A DNA stretch of 64,000 nt from Diploscapter coronatus (GCA_964036155.1 OZ038423.1:52219249-52283248); one strand, 5' to 3'. Positions 39,745 through 52,800 are shown, counted from the stretch's first letter. Numbers and translations are program-made. Notes: a model not told the origin generated them from the letters alone.

Positions 39745-40429
39745 AAAAGAGATTAAATTTAGTTGAAACTTCTACAAACTATGATCCAACTAAAGCAGTG
39801 AAAAGAAGAGGTTTTAATTTGTAAAATTGTTGATTAAAATAGCTAGGTCTTTATCGAGTATTTGAAATATCGCTTATTGACATTGGACATTTTATGTACT
39901 TCAATAAATTAATTGAATAATTTGTTAGATTTGAAATACAAAATATATTTGTTTTACTGAATTTGTAAATTATTATTTCCCAGGCAATTAAAACATAATT
40001 TAGCATATGCACGAGTTTGCACATCACACCTACTTGGACTATTCTACCACTCACAGACATATCATTATGTGCTCTCCAGCAGAGATCCTCAAGTCCTTCA
40101 TCTGTATCTTTCCATAACCTTAATTACAAGGGCCAACACAGCGCCCCTACAGTCCTCAGTTTGTATGTTTGTCCACACTTTTCTGCGAGCCTCATCTTCT
40201 ATGGAATCCCTTACCTCTCTGCCCCCGGATATCCTTTCTTCTCATATCGCTTCTTTAATCTTCTGACCACCTGTGGCCCAAATCTCATTTGACTCAAAGT
40301 GAACAACAAAGTGGCGATGGAGTTTTCAATTTCGAAAATATTTGAATCAGCCTTCACAAATCTGAACACACAAGTTCGGCCTGTGAATTCATATCAAATC
40401 TCAAATGCACAAATTCAAAGTTTATTGAA

Positions 40430-40501
40430 TTGAAATCAGGGTTGCAAATTTAGACCCGAATAAAAACCGATCGGATCTCAAATTTGCAATCCTGATTGAA
40501 A
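40430..40501. repeat. short inverted-repeat hairpin
   Basis: The arms ATCAGGGTTGCAAATTT (40435-40451) and AAATTTGCAATCCTGAT (40480-40496) pair with one mismatch around a 28-base loop, and the pairing extends weakly outwards. Likely a foldback or MITE relic; a structured RNA cannot be excluded. Confidence 0.55.
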
Positions 40502-40599
40502 TGATTCTAGATGTTGGCAACGTGTAAGAAGGGTGCACGAAGTTCTAATTTGAAAATTTTTGAAGTCGAAGTTTTCCGAAGTTTGTGGATCTCTGGCGT

Positions 40600-40715
40600 G
40601 TAAACCGCATGACATAATTATGTGACATAGCAAAATAGTACGGGAAACGAAGGATTTCCCTAGCCTATCCTATTCTATTACACCCATGTCTATGTCATAA
40701 TGTCATGCGGTTTAC
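40600..40715. repeat. 116-bp inverted-repeat element (MITE-like)
   Basis: The left arm GTAAACCGCATGACAT... (40600-40630) pairs with the right arm ending ...ATGTCATGCGGTTTAC (40690-40715) with a small insertion in the left arm. A second small hairpin (GGGAAACGAAGGATTTCCC) lies inside. No coding capacity. Confidence 0.65.
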
Positions 40716-43700
40716 AAGCAGTAGATTTTTAAAGAATAAAGCGAATCCAATAACATTTCATTACACTATTTGTGATGATTCTGTTAATTCACAAGATTCT
40801 GCCTTGCTATGTTCTGTTAGTGGAGCCTGATGACTTCCTGTTATCTGGCTATGTGTCCGTTCTGTTCCTTCTGCTGCCACCTGGGTGTCTCTCGGTGTCT
40901 CTTCCTCCTTCCTTAGGCGGCAAATGCCCCTTCACTGCTATTCTAATTGCCATATGTCCATGTCTTTTGCCTGTTTCTTCTGCCCTCTTCCGTTCTCCTT
41001 TCACATTTCCATTTTCCTTCCTTTTATGTTGGCACCTTTGCTGTCCATTTTATTGCTGCTGATACATAAAATTGGCTCAAACGATTACGCCCAAATATAA
41101 CGCAACGCAATGAAACCAAACCGAACAGTAAACGTTGCAAATATCCGTTTCCTTTCCATAGAGCGGCATACCTTTTCCTCCAAATACAGAATATCTAGCT
41201 AAATCTTATCCTTCTTTATTGGATAAAAGGCATTTTTGGAGGAATAAAATAGATCCTTTATCCAATTTGGTGATTCACGTTTCAATCATCTGAAAGTCGG
41301 CCTCGACTTTGAATGGTGCAAATTTGTCGCCCAACTCACAAAGCGACTATGCGGGAAACGAAAATCGAATGTGAAAAGAGACGAAGAAGAAAGGAGAGGG
41401 GAGAACTGTGAAGGCCTTTCCCAAGAACGAAATGGAAGTGACAGACAGCTGCAGGCAGCGGGGATGCATGAGAAGCCGCTACAGGCGTAGAGGGCATGGG
41501 AAAGGGCATGAAGAGGAGAGGGAAGATAACTCTGACGACATGACAGGAAGATGCTGGAAGCACTGAAGACTGACACTTTCAATAGCCCAACAGATTCGCA
41601 CTGATTCGATCTGTTTTGAAGCGGCCGACCGAAAGAGGAAATTATATGAAAACAATCTACGCAATCTCATGATTGAAGGCCGTCAGAACTGAAAATCGAC
41701 AGGTAAGAGTGGGATTGGGATTACGGTAACGAGTTTATTTGCATATGTTGAATATGAACTCAATAAATCAGTTTTGCATATCTTTCAAGACGCTTATCCC
41801 ATTAGCTGCCAATCCTTGTCTTTTATCCTTTTTCCCTATTCACCCTTCATTCCCACCTTCTCATCCTGAATACCTAATTTACTACCTTAGTCTTCTCGCC
41901 ATTGGAATGGATCTACTTGCAGATCTCCAGCAGATTTATGCATTCCCTGTCTGGGAGATCCTATTGAATTACGACGAGTCCCTAATTATGGGGTCCAAGT
42001 CGGACAAAGAGAGCAGAAGAAGAGTAAAAGACGATTCCTTCGCTTGACTCTCAATGCCTCAGTGCGATGACCCCTCATCGCTTAGCATCCCTCAAACATC
42101 TCATTACCTAACCCGTTTATCTCTCACCAAACACATCATCATCTTGCGAAAGAATGTGTAATTGATTTTTGCATACGAACACTCGAGTTGCAATTTATTC
42201 AGCCAGCCAAGTTCGAAGACTTGTGTATAATTGTTATTCTTAATTTAAAAAATGATCTACCTGACATGACTGCTCACAGGTAAGATACAAGTATGAATTT
42301 TGAAGATCTAGAGAGGTACAGCTCAGGTAGGATACAAAGGCTACGGGCACAGATATGATTTTTTGTAACTTCGCAACCCCTCTACTTAATCAAATCATCC
42401 CGAAACTTCGGAAGAAAATAAGGTTCAACACTCCCAAAGGAGAAGTCCTTAACCTTTGAATTGGAAATCGAATATCTGCAAGGCCTTAGACGTACTGAAA
42501 TTTGCGTTATAATTTCAAAGAAAAAATCTAATGGCGATACCGTCAATTTGCCCTGCCCATCTGTCGGCATCGTGTTATTGTCATCCTTTTATTCTCATCC
42601 CTCCATGCCATTCTTCTTTCATTTTCGTTCATCTTTATATTCACCGCATATTTGTCGCTCATTTCCCTCCTTTCTGCAGGTGTGTCTTTACCATACTCGG
42701 CTCTTCTGTTCCCCTCTTCAATTTCTTGCTCTTTCTTTGTCTCAGTGATGTGTGTTCTATTGGCTCAGCTCATCATTTGCAGATCAGACCGGGAATGGGA
42801 GTGCAAAGAATTACTTATCCAAAATGTCAACTCGAAGAAAGAAAAAGATGAAAGGTGAAAGAGTTACCATTAGAAAATCTCAAAAATGCGCTAGGGTACT
42901 TCAAAATGCCATGTCGCTAACTTGAAAGGAACAAAGTTCTAATAATCTTTCCGCTTGGTTCAACATTGAATAGGGATGCTCAAAGTGCTGAAAATTTATA
43001 TCTGTACTAAACCATTACATTTATTCTTAATTTTCCCCGTCTTAACCATGAACAAATACATTTTACCAGCATTCTTCTTCTATAGTTGTTAAGGGAAATT
43101 ATCATAACTCTGCCCAACCTATGGGCATTCTTGATTATTAGCCTATGCGTAGATATATGAAATAGTAAAAGATTGTTATAAATTAAGTCGAGTTCAAGTT
43201 ATGACAAAGATTGACTCTAGGCACTCGAGCTAAGTCACCATTTTTTGAAAAATGACTTTTAGAAATCGGGATTTTTTTAAAATCGTATATTTCTAATCAC
43301 TTCATCATCAGACTATATGCCGCGAGTTGCGTTTGCAGCCGAATTTCGTGATGATCATGCCCATTTATCTGGCATTCATTCTATATGCTGCCTCCCTCTG
43401 GTAGCAGCAATTAGTGCCAGCTGCTATCCTTCGCTCCTCTGCTTCCGTCTCCCGACTGCCCGACCACATATGGCCCCTCAGGCAGTCTGCCTCAGTTCGA
43501 GTGTTCCCCTTCCCAACCGCATATCGGAATTCGATGTCAAACGCTCTCAATATTCACGAGATTTGTGCTTTTGCTCTGCCAGCTGCTGCTGCTGCTGCTT
43601 CATTTAATCCTTCTCCGAAGGGAACAGCCAATCCAAATGAACTGCAAAATTCCAGCGTGTTTGCAATGCGAACTGACTGACCGAAAGTCGATGAAAATGG

Positions 43701-45205
43701 AAATGAGAATAATGAAAAGCAATACGCAGAGGCAGAAAGACTGGGGAGAAATGGAGAAATGCAGTGAATGCACCACACCTGGATGCCACCTGCAAATGGG
43801 GGCTGCTCGGCTGCGTCTGCGGCTGCATTCGCTATGCCTCTACCTCTGCCTTGTACTTTATTTCAATTTTGTATTGTCGAGTGTGTCATGCACATTCGAA
43901 AGCGGCCCATATGCGCACACAGAATACGCAATCGCCCAGAGCAGGAGTAAGAATTGAGAAAAATCGGGACTCTAACAATCAAATTAAAGATTTTGAAAGC
44001 TCCAATTTAGGTCGAGCATTTTGCCGTCAAAACATCAAAAGACATACTCATAAAGGGCACAAAATAATAAGTTGTTCGTCTAGTTTGAATTTCTGCATTC
44101 ATCAAACTACAGTAGCTGTGCAATTCCTTCTGTCAAACCATATGAGAGCACTCGACAATTCTACCATGTTGTTAATGGGATCGAATTTCTGCACGTGCAG
44201 CGGCATCTGCAGATTTGGCTTTGAATCTCCAGATGCTGAAAGATTAGTGCAGAAAACATGTACACAATAATTTAGTGAAACGAAGTTGCATGCATAAATT
44301 TAACACATTTTTATCAATTATGAAACAACGTCAAAAGATCCATTCAACCTATAAATCATCCAACGAAATTACAATGCTTTGAGGAATTGTATTGCAATTG
44401 GAAATTTTCTATTTCATTCAGAACATACGTTTTTTAATGTCACTAGTAGTGTAATGGAAACCGTACAGGGTTTAGCAGGTATTTTTGTCAGAATGATAGC
44501 ATAGAATGAAGTAATGCGAACATGCAAACAGTTTCTTGAAATAATTTTCACATTTTTCACTTTAATTCTCATACCTCAAGCTCTACCGTATTTTAAGTAG
44601 TAATTTGTAAATTATGACCTCGAGCCATAAGGATAATCGAGTTAATACAGAAAAATACTTTCCATACCATACATAATTTTTTCAATATTTGTAACTTTTG
44701 TCTTAAGATTTTATTCGATTTCAAATTTTATGTTTGAATGACTTCATAATATTGAAAAATAACTATCTTTTGTGCAATTTTGCATCAATTTTATAACAGC
44801 GAGAATAGATTAAGCCATGAATATCATGTCTTCAAGCGGAAAAAAATAATTTGAGGTACAGCTTCTGCGTCACGAGATGCAACAAAAATCAAGCCCTTAT
44901 CATCTTCCGATGAGTGCTGTCAAATTTTATGCAGGTGCTCAAAAATACAGGTTACAGTTGCAGATGCCAGGCTCCGAGAAATAACGTGACTAAACAAGAG
45001 AGGACAGAAAAGAGGCGGAGCCAAACAGCTGAAGGGTAAGAGGAGGACCCGCCCTTCTTTCTCTACCCCATTCCCACTCTCTGAGTGATCCTTCTCCGTA
45101 AGTCGCCTGGCATTTGTTATTTATCTAAATTCGCATAATCGACCGTGTAATTCCTCCACGAATTCTTACCTCGACTTATTTATTCCTGATTGATTGACTA
45201 TCAAA

Positions 45206-45661
45206 ATGAAATCCTCGCGAAATTCCACTTCTGCCTCCACTTCCACCAGATCCCGGCCAAGCGTTTCGCCTTCATCCAGGCACATTAAGAAATTGTCCGA
45301 AGAGCAAAAGCAACGGAAGATGGTAAATCCTTATCGATTTTGTAAAGTTTTATACATTCCAAAAGTTCATGGCATTGCTCCCTTCAACCCATTTTGATCA
45401 AGGCTGACATTCGAGTTAGATAAAAATTCATTCTAGGTCGAAGAGACTCTGAGACGTCTTGTTGGAGGCGATGATCAAACTGACCGATTGGAGCTGATTT
45501 TGTCCACTATCGAATACATCAGGGATTTGGAGCGACAACTGAAAGAGGACAAGGAGAACGAGATGCAGACAGATTCTGACACGATCGCACCAGATGCAGA
45601 GAATAAGCAGCCGCACCACTCCATTCCTATCCACAATCTCTCCTTGTCATGTAAAATGTAA
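45206..45661 (+). CDS. small helix-loop-helix protein, Id/Emc-like
   Basis: Two exons (45206-45322 and 45437-45661) join in phase for 113 residues. After a Ser/Thr-rich start (about 1-25) comes helix 1 (EEQKQRKMVEETLRRLV), a loop (GGDDQTDR) and helix 2 (LELILSTIEYIRDLERQLKE), then an acidic tail. Helix 2 resembles that of Id/Extramacrochaetae proteins. The segment before helix 1 is basic (RHIKK, KQRK) but lacks the ERxR core that reads E-boxes, so a dimerising, non-DNA-binding antagonist of bHLH factors is the best guess. It could also be a fast-diverged nematode bHLH. A Tc1-like element starts 66 bp after the stop. Gene-poor DNA on both sides suggests extensive regulatory sequence. Confidence 0.75.
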
Positions 45662-45726
45662 ACTCGAGTATTTGTTCATTGACTTCACCAAATCTGGTCA
45701 AATTCTGTCGGGTATCCTCATCTTTC

Positions 45727-45942
45727 TACAGTGGCGGTCAAAGTTTAGAACAATTGTGATTATGAATGAAGTTAGGTAGACTCAACTATTGTGGATCCAC
45801 TTGAACGACAATTTGCATATATATTCTTCCCATTGAATTGTGAATTCCGCCGAATTTCTTTTAAATTGGTTAGTTCAAGATAATTTGGCTTATCAGACTC
45901 TTTCATAATCACAATTGTTCCAAACTTTTGACCTATACTGTA
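45727..45942. mobile_element. Tc1-like MITE, copy 1
   Basis: The ends are TACAGTGGCGGTCAAAGTTT (left) and, read in reverse complement, TACAGTATAGGTCAAAAGTT (right). The ~41-bp arms match at nearly 90%, running to TGTGATTATGAA. TA at both ends and the TACAGTGGCGGTCAAAAGTTT-type terminus are typical of Tc1/mariner transposons. It is 216 bp long and has no transposase. Confidence 0.85.
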
Positions 45943-48900
45943 TATTTTTATTGTTCCTTCTATAGATGAAATAGTTGAATGGCCCTCGAGCCATTTTATT
46001 GCATAGAATGAAGGTTTTAGCCATAATCTCGTTGACAATTAGTTTTTTAACTCTAAGTTGGCCTGCTGCAAAGTCACTCCGTTAAATGGCAGTCGTGTGT
46101 GTGTCTCGTGGAGGTCAGTCAGAAATTGTCCTGCCATTTATCCTCCTCTCTCATTCATCTCTAACTTCTGCAATGGCCCTCTCAACAGGTGTCTCTGTTC
46201 AGTCTGCAGAATGGCCATCAGAACAGTTGTGCATCTCCTCATCTACTAGCTGTGCTAGCGACTCATCTCCAGCTGCTCGATTTGCCTTCTGGGTGTCACA
46301 GCCAAACCAGAGCTCTTCCCCTCTTTGCTATTGCGCGTTTTGGCAGATGCTCCGAGCACAATCTGCTGCTTTCTCTGGCCCTTGGCACTCTCTTGCCAGG
46401 CCAACACCCGGCTGCTTCCTTCGAATCGACGCCATCTGAATTAGCCATGAGCAGGCTGCAAAGAAAGAGGGGTTATTGCGAAAAACAGACCCAGCAGCCA
46501 GGCAGCAGCAGAAGCTAAACAGATGTACCTAGCAGTGCGCAGATGTCGACCGAGCTGTGTCTGTGCCGCTACCGCAGCAGTCATAACCGCATAACAGCCG
46601 GCTCTGTTTCATACAAAGAACTGTTAAATATGGAACTATGTGCAAAATATGCAATTTGTAGGCACAGTTTATTTGCTCACGAAAAATATACGCCAAATTT
46701 GAAGAATTCCGACAGCTGGAAGACTTTGGCCAGCTGCATTCAGCCAGCCTTCAGCCATGCGCAGAATTCAATCGCTATCATATGTGGGGACATATTCGAG
46801 ACAAGAAATCTGAACACGCTTTGAAAATAAGCAATATCAGATTTGGGTGGAAGAGGCAAAGTTATCCCAGAGACCTTGACATAAATTCTCCCTACCTGCT
46901 TTAATTAGCGAGGGCAACAGTTTATGAGCCTCGACCATACGTTAGCAGGATTGCTACCAGTTGGAGGAGAATGGATCTACCATTGGCTGTAAAGGTCATC
47001 TGCCATAAAAGGCAGCAAGTTTTATTCGTCTCGTTTTTCGACAAATCGTTCTCCTCGAATGGGCCCATTTAATCGACCATAGACGTGCATCTCTACACAT
47101 TTCTGTATGGCAAATGTCCCCCAAAATTCATTTATAAAGAATCGTAACTTCTTGTATCTAATTTTCGTTCAATAAAATGCATGATTTAGTCGAATGTACC
47201 GTTTAATCGTAATTGTAATATTTTCCGTCCAGTTAATCCCTACTTTTAAACCATCTAAACTGAGCAATTCACTTACTGTAATTGAGCAGTATTTCAGGAC
47301 ATAAACCGTAGAACCAGGTTGGTGTGGTTTGAATTTTTTTTAACTGACAAGGGAAGTGCACAGATAGGAAATCTTGACGAAACTTTCCAAATAGGGATTT
47401 TCAAAGACGGGTATTATGAGTGTAAAGTTAAAACTCGTCAATTTAGGAACCAGGACGCAGGAAATTGGCAAAAATCCTCGACTCTTCACTTGCATTAATA
47501 AATTTGTATACATTTTTGACTGAACCACATATATTTCAAGCTTCTTCAATGTTTAAAAAACAAATTAAACAGCAGGATTATTCTACTTTTCCTAAATAGA
47601 AACGTGAGCATTCCTGCATAGAGCTTTTTTTTTACAACCTATTGAAAATGTATCTTTTGATTTGATAAATAATATTCATACAAAAATGGCATTGTTATTC
47701 AGATTTGGCGGCTCTCATACAGCGCCCAATGTTGTTTTATCTCACATTGAATAAAAGAGTCATAGCTTTCCTGTATCTCGAAACCTCTCGACTTTCGTAC
47801 TATCCCATTTTAGCTATCCGAATTCTTTGTGTCAGGCCACATTTGTTTATAGACACAAGTGGCACGCGCAATCGAGTGCCCCCACTCTCTGCAGGGAGCT
47901 CAGCTAACTTTTCCCGATTTTTCCACCTGAAAAACAACTAAATGGCTGCGTTTAGATAGTTTATGGTCGGCAATCATTTTGACTTGCCAACTTTCCCATA
48001 GTTTGCAATCAGATAGGATCATCTGCAGATCTTCTTATCTGTTCACCCGCATCTCTTCATTCTCTCTATCTGACCCATTCTCTAGCAATTCTCCCACGGT
48101 GTCATGCACCATAAACTGCGAAAGTCAGTTGCTGGGAGTGAGGAGGAGTGTGGGAAAGGCAACTTTGCAGGTGTCTTCCCATCGCAGGCCAAACTGTATT
48201 TCGCTGTAAGCGACTCCATTGTGACGATGTGAGGATAAGCTGCCCTCCCTTGGTTCTGTTCATTTCCTCATGCAACAGGCTCATTGCGCAAGCAGCACCC
48301 AAATGCAGGAATCATGCCTTATTTGTTATTAGGACTGCAACTCCATTTTCAGTCCTAATCCGTTCACCTCTGCAGCACTATTTTCCGCACCTCTGACTGT
48401 CTTGTCTGCTTCCAGCTCGTTTTACAATCCGAGCCTATTGCCCAACAATTTCCATTAACACTCGACTTCTAAATTGGCCATTTATGAGCAGGCCAAATTG
48501 CATTGAGAGAACACATATAGATGAAAGCAAAAGTGGAAAACGAGAAAGCGCACATCGTTCATTTTCTAAATAGTGAAAGATCCATGATGAGAACCGAGTG
48601 TTATAGTTATTCTAGCCTTGCTCATTCCGCACGTCTCGCTAGGTCCTTTCATCTGCTGCATTGCCCATTGTCATAATTGGTCATTTGGTCATTCTTCTCC
48701 TTCCCTCTCCTTATCCATCCTCTCCGTTCTTCTCCTGACAGCCAGCTGTTGCGTCAGTCGGGCGGCCGCTCACAGCCTTGCATCTTTCCATTCGCATGTG
48801 CGTAATATTTTATGTAATGGCGCATGCTTCAAAGAGGGGTGATGTGCAAAGGCGGAGAATTGAGGGCAATCCATATAGGGGAAAGAAACGGACAGGCATG

Positions 48901-49175
48901 CCGTGGAATGCAATAAAATTGCAATTGCAGTTGTTAAATAATTTCATTTATAAATTTTCTAATGAATATAAATTACAAATTTCAAAGCCGCATACGCAAC
49001 CCGAAGCTATCACAAATACAGATCACAGATCGATAAATCGATGATGTCGAAATTAAGGTGGATGAAGAGATCAGAATGTTGACAATGAGTCATTCGACGG
49101 TCATTTGGAGGGTGACACAGCAGGAGAAGGTAACATGGAAAGCAGATCTGTAAATGGGCTGTGAAAACGAGAAAT
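45943..49175. other. intergenic between the two HLH genes
   Basis: No gene supported over 3.2 kb. The sequence is less AT-rich than average, with many CAGCTG/CATCTG E-box-like words and a CCATAAAAGG word at about 47001. It may be regulatory, but no single site is convincing on its own. Confidence 0.45.
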
Positions 49176-49830
49176 TTATGCAGGAATTTTTCCCTGACTC
49201 ACTATTTTAGAATTTAAAAAATGTTGAAAAAAGCTATTACCGATAGGTAGTGTTCCCCTGCTAACTCGAGCTCTGACAGTATCTTCGAGACATTCGATGT
49301 ACCTAGCAACAGATAGCAGCAATTGCTCGTCGTTTAAGGTCTGTGCTCGTGGAGAAGGCAATAGATTTCTCAGCTTTTCCAATTCCTAAATTCAAATTCT
49401 TTCCCACCTTATCTTTCACCACGATATTTAATGTCTACCTTTCTCTCCTTCTTTGAAATTCTTCCTTGAGACTGAACAGCCTTCAACGAAATTCCTTTGC
49501 CACCTGAAATTCGGCTATGATTTCTGATTCACGAAACAGACAAAGAAACATTTTAGCTAGGAAGACATGTGAAGGACGGATTTTCTAGGAAAATATTGTG
49601 AAAGAAATGAAAGAGCTATCCAGAATTTTTGGCTAAATATCGTCATAGAGAACCATTAGCTAACTTGTAGTTCATGGCAGGAGAGTACTCCATGAATAGC
49701 TCAAGAAATTTTCATCATGATACTTCATTCATATCTAAATTAATATGTAAAGTTTGTGCTAACCTTTGGATCTTGATTGCATCGATTGAGCGGAGAGTCG
49801 ACGCTTAGGCGGAAGGGCCGGCGATCTCAT
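49176..49830 (-). CDS. small helix-loop-helix protein, Id-like
   Basis: Exons 49764-49830, 49439-49503 and 49176-49385 join in phase for 113 residues. A basic N-terminal part (PPKRRLSAQSMQSRSKGGKG) is followed by helix 1 (KKERKELEKLRNLLPS), a loop (PRAQTLND) and helix 2 (EQLLLSVARYIECLEDTVRA). It has no E-box-reading basic motif directly before helix 1, so an Id-type dimerisation partner is suggested by form only. Within the last exon a 39-nt segment with GT...AG ends can be spliced or kept without changing frame (113 or 100 residues). Start is the ATG at 49830; upstream sequence in the same frame is low-complexity and probably 5' UTR. It is convergent with the similar-size HLH gene at 45.2 kb. 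Confidence 0.7.
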
Positions 49831-52800
49831 GATGAAAAGGTGAAGAAGAATGAGAACGAGAGAGAGTGGAAAGGGATGAATGGGAGGGGTGAAGGATAGA
49901 GATGAGGAAAGGGAGGAACGGTCGGAGGGATGGATGCAAAAGAATGAATGGGAGAATGAGAGGGGAGGGGCGAGGGCAACGGGCAACTCGGTCACCACAT
50001 GCAACCCACAACTGCACACACACACAGACACACATGGCTGGCATCTGCACGATAGGCCTCAATTTCACAACCGCAGCAGATAATGGTGAACTCATCCACA
50101 GACGCGCGCCTGTTCCTCCTTTCTTTTACCACAAAATTAAATGGATCTGGTGAGATATGGAGGCATTTACAGATCCGACCTTTAAACATTGCTTTAAAAT
50201 TTATTTGACAGTTCTGAGAGAATTGTTAGACTCGAAGCTTTGTCTAATCGAATATCATCCTGGCGAAATGCGGTAAAATTTGATAAAAATTGTTAAAATA
50301 AAAATTAAATTGAATTGAAATGCATTCATAAAGTATCAAATCTTAGAAACCTAAAAGTTTCGAATTCCATCAATCAACAAATAAAGAAAGTTGAAGATGA
50401 AGATCGAAGTTAACTTTAACCCTGAAATCTTCGAAATTGAAGCTTTGTGATTCCCTGCTTGTCATCTCTTGAGCAAGATGCTGTTTTTGTCAGAATTAAT
50501 TTTGACTAGTAATATGAAAGATGAATAGATAGGATCCCCAAGCTCCGTCTCTTTGCAAAAATGCGCTTGTGGTAGTTTGAAGCAGAAGATTTGCGAAGGA
50601 GTGCCCTGCAAAGCCAAAATGTTTTAATAAAAAAACCCCTACCTAAATCGACGATAGACCGGACAAGATGGTTCTGTGCAAAAATTTATCCAAAAATGAG
50701 ACTTGGCATATCTACTTGGGGAGCCTATGAATAGAGCTCACATTCGATATGGATTTATATTCAGTTTCAATCAGTTTATTTGCACCATTTCTTGCATGAA
50801 CTGTCATTTTTCACATCCCAACTAAATGTGAAAATGTGTGGAATTGGTCTTGTCAGTTTCATTTGTCACTTGCGTGATTTCTCTGCGATTTGCATTTGCA
50901 TAATTTGCCCCCTTCAGCCATAATTCACTGCCTTTATCTCGACGATCCTGCATTGCTGCATTGGAATGGAAATGAGCGAGAAAAGCAGGCATTGACCGTG
51001 TGATCGATCAAGCGGATAATGAACAACTGTGGGCATAGATTACATCATTCTTCATTCCCATCGCGTGTGCCCAGTTAGATATTGCCTCTCCTTGTATGCA
51101 CTTCATAGCTCCTGAGATATGTAAATGAAGCAAGCATAGCCTCGAGTTATGTAACACAGGTCCAGAGGCCAGTATTATTATGCGCACTTTATAACTCTCA
51201 ATTATACGTGCTCTGAGAAAATAATAAAAACCTTAACTGCGATAATCTGAGATACAACGACTATTTCCTGCGTATCCACAGGTTATGGATAATAGAAAAT
51301 CGACGATATTCATTGTTCCATCCGTTTTTTTCAATGTATCGACAGAATATGTCCAGACGCAGTAATTCATTTTCGAATTCCAACCATCTGTCAGCTGAAA
51401 TGCGCGAACTTGCAGATGCATCTTTTCTCTTCATTTCATTAGATCCGTCCTTGGCAGTTTGTTGTACTAATTATACTGACTCGAACACGAGCAAAGTAGC
51501 CGCACTTTCACATGAAAAAAGAGAAAATTATACAGCGGTGCAGTGTTGGACAGAGACATAATGAGCTGTGGTCATTTCCTCCCAAACATCGATAGTCCAA
51601 CTGCATTGACAGTGCTGTTGATGATGATTGTCCATGGATGAAAGGGGAAGGAGAAGAAAAGATGAGCCGAACTAAAATGAGCTGCACAAAAGAGCGAAAG
51701 GTCGCATAATTATGTGCACGAGAGGAAAAATGCCAACAGCAGGTAGATTTCCTTATTCATCACTTCGCTTTTTCGAATATCGTCCATTTAAGAAGCGGCC
51801 TACCCGATCTATCAGCTCGAAGGGCTAATTCCATAGGCAAATAGCCTAGTGATAAAGCCTTTTATGGCCGCCTATAAAGACAAGAGATACCTGCACAGTC
51901 GGCCGCTCTAAACTTGTCTCTTTTGGTATTGCGTCATGGCTAATGAGCTTGTCTTTCTTTGGAATGACAGGCTCAAGTGACTGCTGTGTCATTTGAGGCG
52001 AGTCTCAAAGCCCCGGCCGCTCAGCCTTCCTCTTCTCCGCCCGTCTGTTTGCATTCCCTTATTCCCCTCCTTATTAGAATAAGACTCGGCCAAAGGTAAC
52101 TGAATATCTCGAGGCTCGAGGGTTTGCTCGGTCAAAAACGGTCAATGGACCGGTCAACTCGAGAGTCGACTGCCAACAAAGCAATCCTCATCCTCTCAAA
52201 CACGGCCAAAGCCAGAGCTATTCATGGAAATCTCAACAAATTGATATAATGTGCAAGAAAATCAAAGAAAAAAGAAACATGCAATTAAAGAAAATTAATT
52301 TAAAAAATACTTTATAAAATTTCACCGACAACTTACGAAATTTTCAAAGGCTGAATAAAAATCCAAACGAATGAATTGAATAGATTAGAAGTATGAAATT
52401 CGGAATCACAATTCGATAGAAATAACGTACACCGCGCTTTCGACTTGAAAATGTAGCAAACCAGACACATATTTTGCGGATATTGTATCGTATTATACAT
52501 ATCACGAAATCGGATAATGATATAATGCATGAATACGTAAGACAGTTTCCATGACATAAGCACAACAATTTCTTCGGAACAAGGTTTAAATTATACGATG
52601 GTAGTGAGCATTAAGAAAAATGATAGAATCAAGCTCCGTAGAAAATTCTATAATAGTGAATAGAATATCTCTGAAAATGTTAAGATAAAATATCTGCCGC
52701 AAATAAAAGATAAAAATTGCACTGAAAACGGGCCAGAAGCTGTGAAAGAACGTCATAAGACAAGAGGAGTAAAACGGCAATAGGAAAAACGTCATAGATC

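Larger units (their letters stand above)
39745..45205. other. long intergenic region with hairpin elements
   Basis: About 5.5 kb without a supportable gene between the SRH receptor and the first HLH gene. It holds two short inverted-repeat hairpins (listed separately), a (GCT)6 run at 43582-43599, pyrimidine-rich tracts (40060-40280, 40830-41060, 42570-42760) and purine-rich tracts (41350-41530). The open frames there are low-complexity and lack splice partners. Confidence 0.5.

Noticed and set aside
43565..44270. Overlapping plus-strand frames with Leu and Cys runs
   Set aside because: They depend on a GCT repeat and low-complexity sequence, and no domain or splice partner was found.
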